Source of the DNA: Verrucomicrobiota bacterium
GTDB taxonomy: Bacteria; Chlamydiota; Chlamydiia; Chlamydiales; FEN-1388
Direction of reading: 5' to 3'
Assembly (NCBI GenBank): GCA_018239705.1
Contig: JAFEGS010000025.1
Span: 1-8,608, forward strand
Length of the DNA: 8,608 nucleotides
Below are positions 7,121 through 8,608 of the stretch, in pieces. The notes beneath the pieces were generated by a model. That model saw only the letters and a program-made list of their open reading frames with translations, had not been told where the DNA came from and made no database searches. Made by a program: the position numbers and the translations under genes. How positions within the stretch are numbered: the stretch's first letter is position 1; each line of letters starts with the position of its first letter.

Positions 7121-8284
7121 ATGAACAAGTATCTACAAAAGTTGATATGCCTTAGTGTGGGGATAGCTGCGCTATTGACCCCCTCTTTTGGCCATGCAGC
7201 AAAAGCAAAGCACAGCTGTTCTTCTCATAGCAGCAGTGATCCCTGCGAGACTGCAGATGGACCACGAGCATGTAAAATCAAGGCCCCTCCCTACATCACA
7301 TCAGAAGATGGAGAGCCGACAATGCATTTTGTCGTCCTCAATCGAAGCTCTAGAATCAGTAGTGAATTGCTGAAACAGGTGCTACGTGCAGTTAAAAAAC
7401 AGGTAAGTAGAGACTTCGTTCCTTTCTACGGCATTCATGCCCATTTTAAAGTTGTCAGGGATCAAAATCATATCAACTGGACAACCCATGTGCCTCTCAT
7501 CATCGATGACTTCTTGCCAGATTCCGCAGGATGCGACTTCATCTCCTTCCATTCTCTGCAAGCAACTGATGGCAATGGCTTCCCAATTAATGAAGCCGTT
7601 TTCAATCCTCCACCAATACCAAATGGCACTCCGTACATCGTTGTCCCCATTGGAGATAGCTCAACCTGTTATGGCGTAACTCCTGCGTTTAATGGAGGAG
7701 CTCCTTTCCTTCCACAAACATTTGATGGGCTCTTCTCACAAGCAGTCAGTCATGAAGTATTAGAAACGCTTCACAACTATACGACCAATCTAGCAACGTT
7801 AGATTATTCAGGGGATTTTTTTGGACCGGACACAATAGTGGGCTTCATTGATGAAGTGTGTGACCCTGTCTCGTTTAGCCGTGGATATGAAATTCATGGA
7901 CTCAACGTAGCAAACTTTGTGCTGCCAAGTTACTGGGTTAATGACTTGAGCGTCGGACCCTATGACTTCTTAAATACCGTTCAAGCGCCATTTATACCAT
8001 ATGGAGGAACGCAAGATTTATTGCTCACATTCCCATGTGGCGCCGCTTTTTTAACCATTGTCTCTCCACCACCTTGTATTGATGATCCGACCGATTTCGA
8101 CGTATTCGGCAATCCAATTTTCTCCTGTGATCCAACACCTGCAGCTCTTGCAAGTGGAATCACTTCTCCTCGGTTCTTGAAAGGGAAAAGTCCAATTATG
8201 CAGGACAATCCTGGCAAGCGCAAAAAAGGCGTCTTCAGGCTATACAAGGCCCCAAGCCAAAATATTGCACAAGAAGCTGCATAA
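7121..8284 (+). CDS. Secreted protein with HEVLE and EVCDPV motifs, putative metal-dependent hydrolase
   Basis: The 387-residue protein starts at the ATG at 7121, 8 bases after AGGAG (7108-7112). MNKYLQK followed by a hydrophobic segment (8-23) and GHAA (24-27) makes a convincing Sec signal peptide, cleaved near residue 26 or 27; C10 is not in a lipobox. A Ser/Cys-rich stretch (31-51) follows. From about residue 68 (MHFVVLNRSS) the layout resembles a family I remember from bacteria and phages: an N-terminal VxN-strand region, then SHEVLET (210-216), DEVCDPVS (244-251) and VANFVLPSYW. H211, E212, E215, E245 and D248 could bind a metal, but HEVLE lacks the second His of a classic HExxH peptidase, so the enzyme activity is a guess. 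About ten Cys residues suggest disulfides outside the cytoplasm. It follows the aldolase by 53 bp and is followed by a hairpin. Confidence 0.8.
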   Translation: MNKYLQKLICLSVGIAALLTPSFGHAAKAKHSCSSHSSSDPCETADGPRACKIKAPPYITSEDGEPTMHFVVLNRSSRISSELLKQVLRAVKKQVSRDFVPFYGIHAHFKVVRDQNHINWTTHVPLIIDDFLPDSAGCDFISFHSLQATDGNGFPINEAVFNPPPIPNGTPYIVVPIGDSSTCYGVTPAFNGGAPFLPQTFDGLFSQAVSHEVLETLHNYTTNLATLDYSGDFFGPDTIVGFIDEVCDPVSFSRGYEIHGLNVANFVLPSYWVNDLSVGPYDFLNTVQAPFIPYGGTQDLLLTFPCGAAFLTIVSPPPCIDDPTDFDVFGNPIFSCDPTPAALASGITSPRFLKGKSPIMQDNPGKRKKGVFRLYKAPSQNIAQEAA

Positions 8285-8292
8285 TTTTTGCC

Positions 8293-8315
8293 GGGAGGGG
8301 CCATTGGCTCCTCCC
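8293..8315 (+). terminator. Hairpin, probable transcription terminator of the secreted-protein gene
   Basis: GGGAGGGGCC (8293-8302) and GGCTCCTCCC (8306-8315) form a 10-pair stem with one G-U pair and a 3-base loop, starting 8 bases after the stop codon. The tract after the stem (ATAGTTTATAGTTTT) is U-rich but broken, so termination may be partial. The position just after the stop and before the next promoter supports the call. Confidence 0.65.
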
Positions 8316-8360
8316 ATAGTTTATAGTTTTGCGAAGTTCTTAATCAGCTTTTTAATCTCT

Positions 8361-8391
8361 TTGACTTGAAATTGGTAAATCATGTTATACT
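8361..8391 (+). promoter_or_regulatory. Candidate extended -10 promoter of the last gene
   Basis: TATACT (8386-8391) matches five of six -10 positions and is preceded by TGT, giving the extended -10 pattern TGnTATACT (8383-8391). TTGACT (8361-8366) lies 19 bp upstream, longer than ideal, which an extended -10 can tolerate. Transcription would start near 8397, about 33 bases before the TTG start, leaving room for the ribosome binding site AAGAGG. It sits just after the terminator hairpin, as expected for a new transcription unit. Confidence 0.55.
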
Positions 8392-8429
8392 GTAGACCAA
8401 TTTTGAAAACAATAGAATAAGAGGCTCAT

Positions 8430-8608
8430 TTGACAGAGCAGCGCACTCTTGACACCTTCTACCAAAAAACGCGCTCCGTAATTATCTCATCTAACCTGCT
8501 TAACGAGCCTTTTTTCTGCCTCTACAGCACCTGTCTACCCTTTATTTTAAGAAAAGATCTTGACGCTACTCTCTGTCAAATTACTCTTTTGACAATGCTT
8601 CGGCCTGT
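8430..8608 (+). CDS. Probable membrane protein, perhaps a transporter; N-terminal part (cut by window edge), TTG start
   Basis: From TTG at 8430 the frame is open for 59 codons to the window edge. AAGAGG (8419-8424) stands 5 bases before the TTG, an in-frame stop (TAA, 8418-8420) lies just upstream, and no ATG occurs before codon 56, so TTG is the only workable start if the frame is real. The product begins TEQRTLDTFYQKTR and then has a largely hydrophobic run, residues about 17-40 (SVIISSNLLNEPFFCLYSTC onward), followed by the charged RKDLD and another hydrophobic stretch (ITLLTML). This looks like the first transmembrane helix and a short loop, as in MFS-type transporters, but too little is present to name a family. 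Confidence 0.6.
   Translation, partial: MTEQRTLDTFYQKTRSVIISSNLLNEPFFCLYSTCLPFILRKDLDATLCQITLLTMLRP

Noticed and set aside
8318..8380. 20-codon minus-strand frame (MIYQFQVKEIKK...) ending just before the hairpin
   Set aside because: No ribosome binding site precedes it, the length is within chance, and it overlaps the promoter of the next gene. It could be a gene remnant, but nothing supports this.
1..8608. tRNA, rRNA, CRISPR array, insertion sequence or phage genes
   Set aside because: Looked for on both strands; no cloverleaf, regular spaced repeats, transposase motifs or terminal inverted repeats were seen.

Overview
The window looks like chromosomal DNA of a bacterium related to the environmental Chlamydiae (Parachlamydia/Waddlia/Simkania-like). 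The main reason is the DnaE protein, whose long stretches (for example around LTDHGNLYGAVDFYK and CDYLLIVWDFIHW) read like chlamydial DnaE as I remember it. Sparse Shine-Dalgarno signals and a lone 442-codon gene I cannot place fit the same picture. This assignment rests on recall, not on a search.

Layout. On the minus strand at the left edge are the first 80 codons of an AAA_14/DUF4143-type ATPase (1-240). It is preceded by two near-identical TGTCAA-type palindromes 33 bp apart (252-298). Upstream of that, on the same strand, is a 440-residue helical protein of unknown function (317-1639). A divergent intergenic region of about 140 bp separates it from dnaE (1778-5539, plus strand), the replicative DNA polymerase III alpha subunit. 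dnaE ends 4 bp from the convergent end of a mazEF toxin-antitoxin operon (5544-6103, minus strand), which has its own textbook promoter and a palindromic operator (6121-6161). To the right, on the plus strand, are a DapA/NanA-superfamily aldolase (6219-7067), a secreted protein with HEVLE and EVCDPV motifs (7121-8284), a hairpin that probably ends transcription (8293-8315), and a new promoter driving the start of a probable membrane protein, possibly a transporter, from a TTG codon (8430 to the window edge).

How the genes relate. This is a core replication gene flanked by accessory pieces rather than one pathway. mazEF is a self-contained stress or addiction module lodged between dnaE and the aldolase gene. 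The aldolase and the secreted protein may be co-transcribed (53 bp apart), but nothing links them functionally. No tRNA, rRNA, CRISPR array, insertion sequence or complete mobile element is visible.

The points most worth a second look are the paired palindromes before the ATPase gene, the secreted HEVLE/EVCDPV protein, a Asp-to-Asn change at a predicted metal ligand in the otherwise intact PHP domain of DnaE, the mazEF control region, the aldolase active-site variant, and the orphan 440-residue protein.
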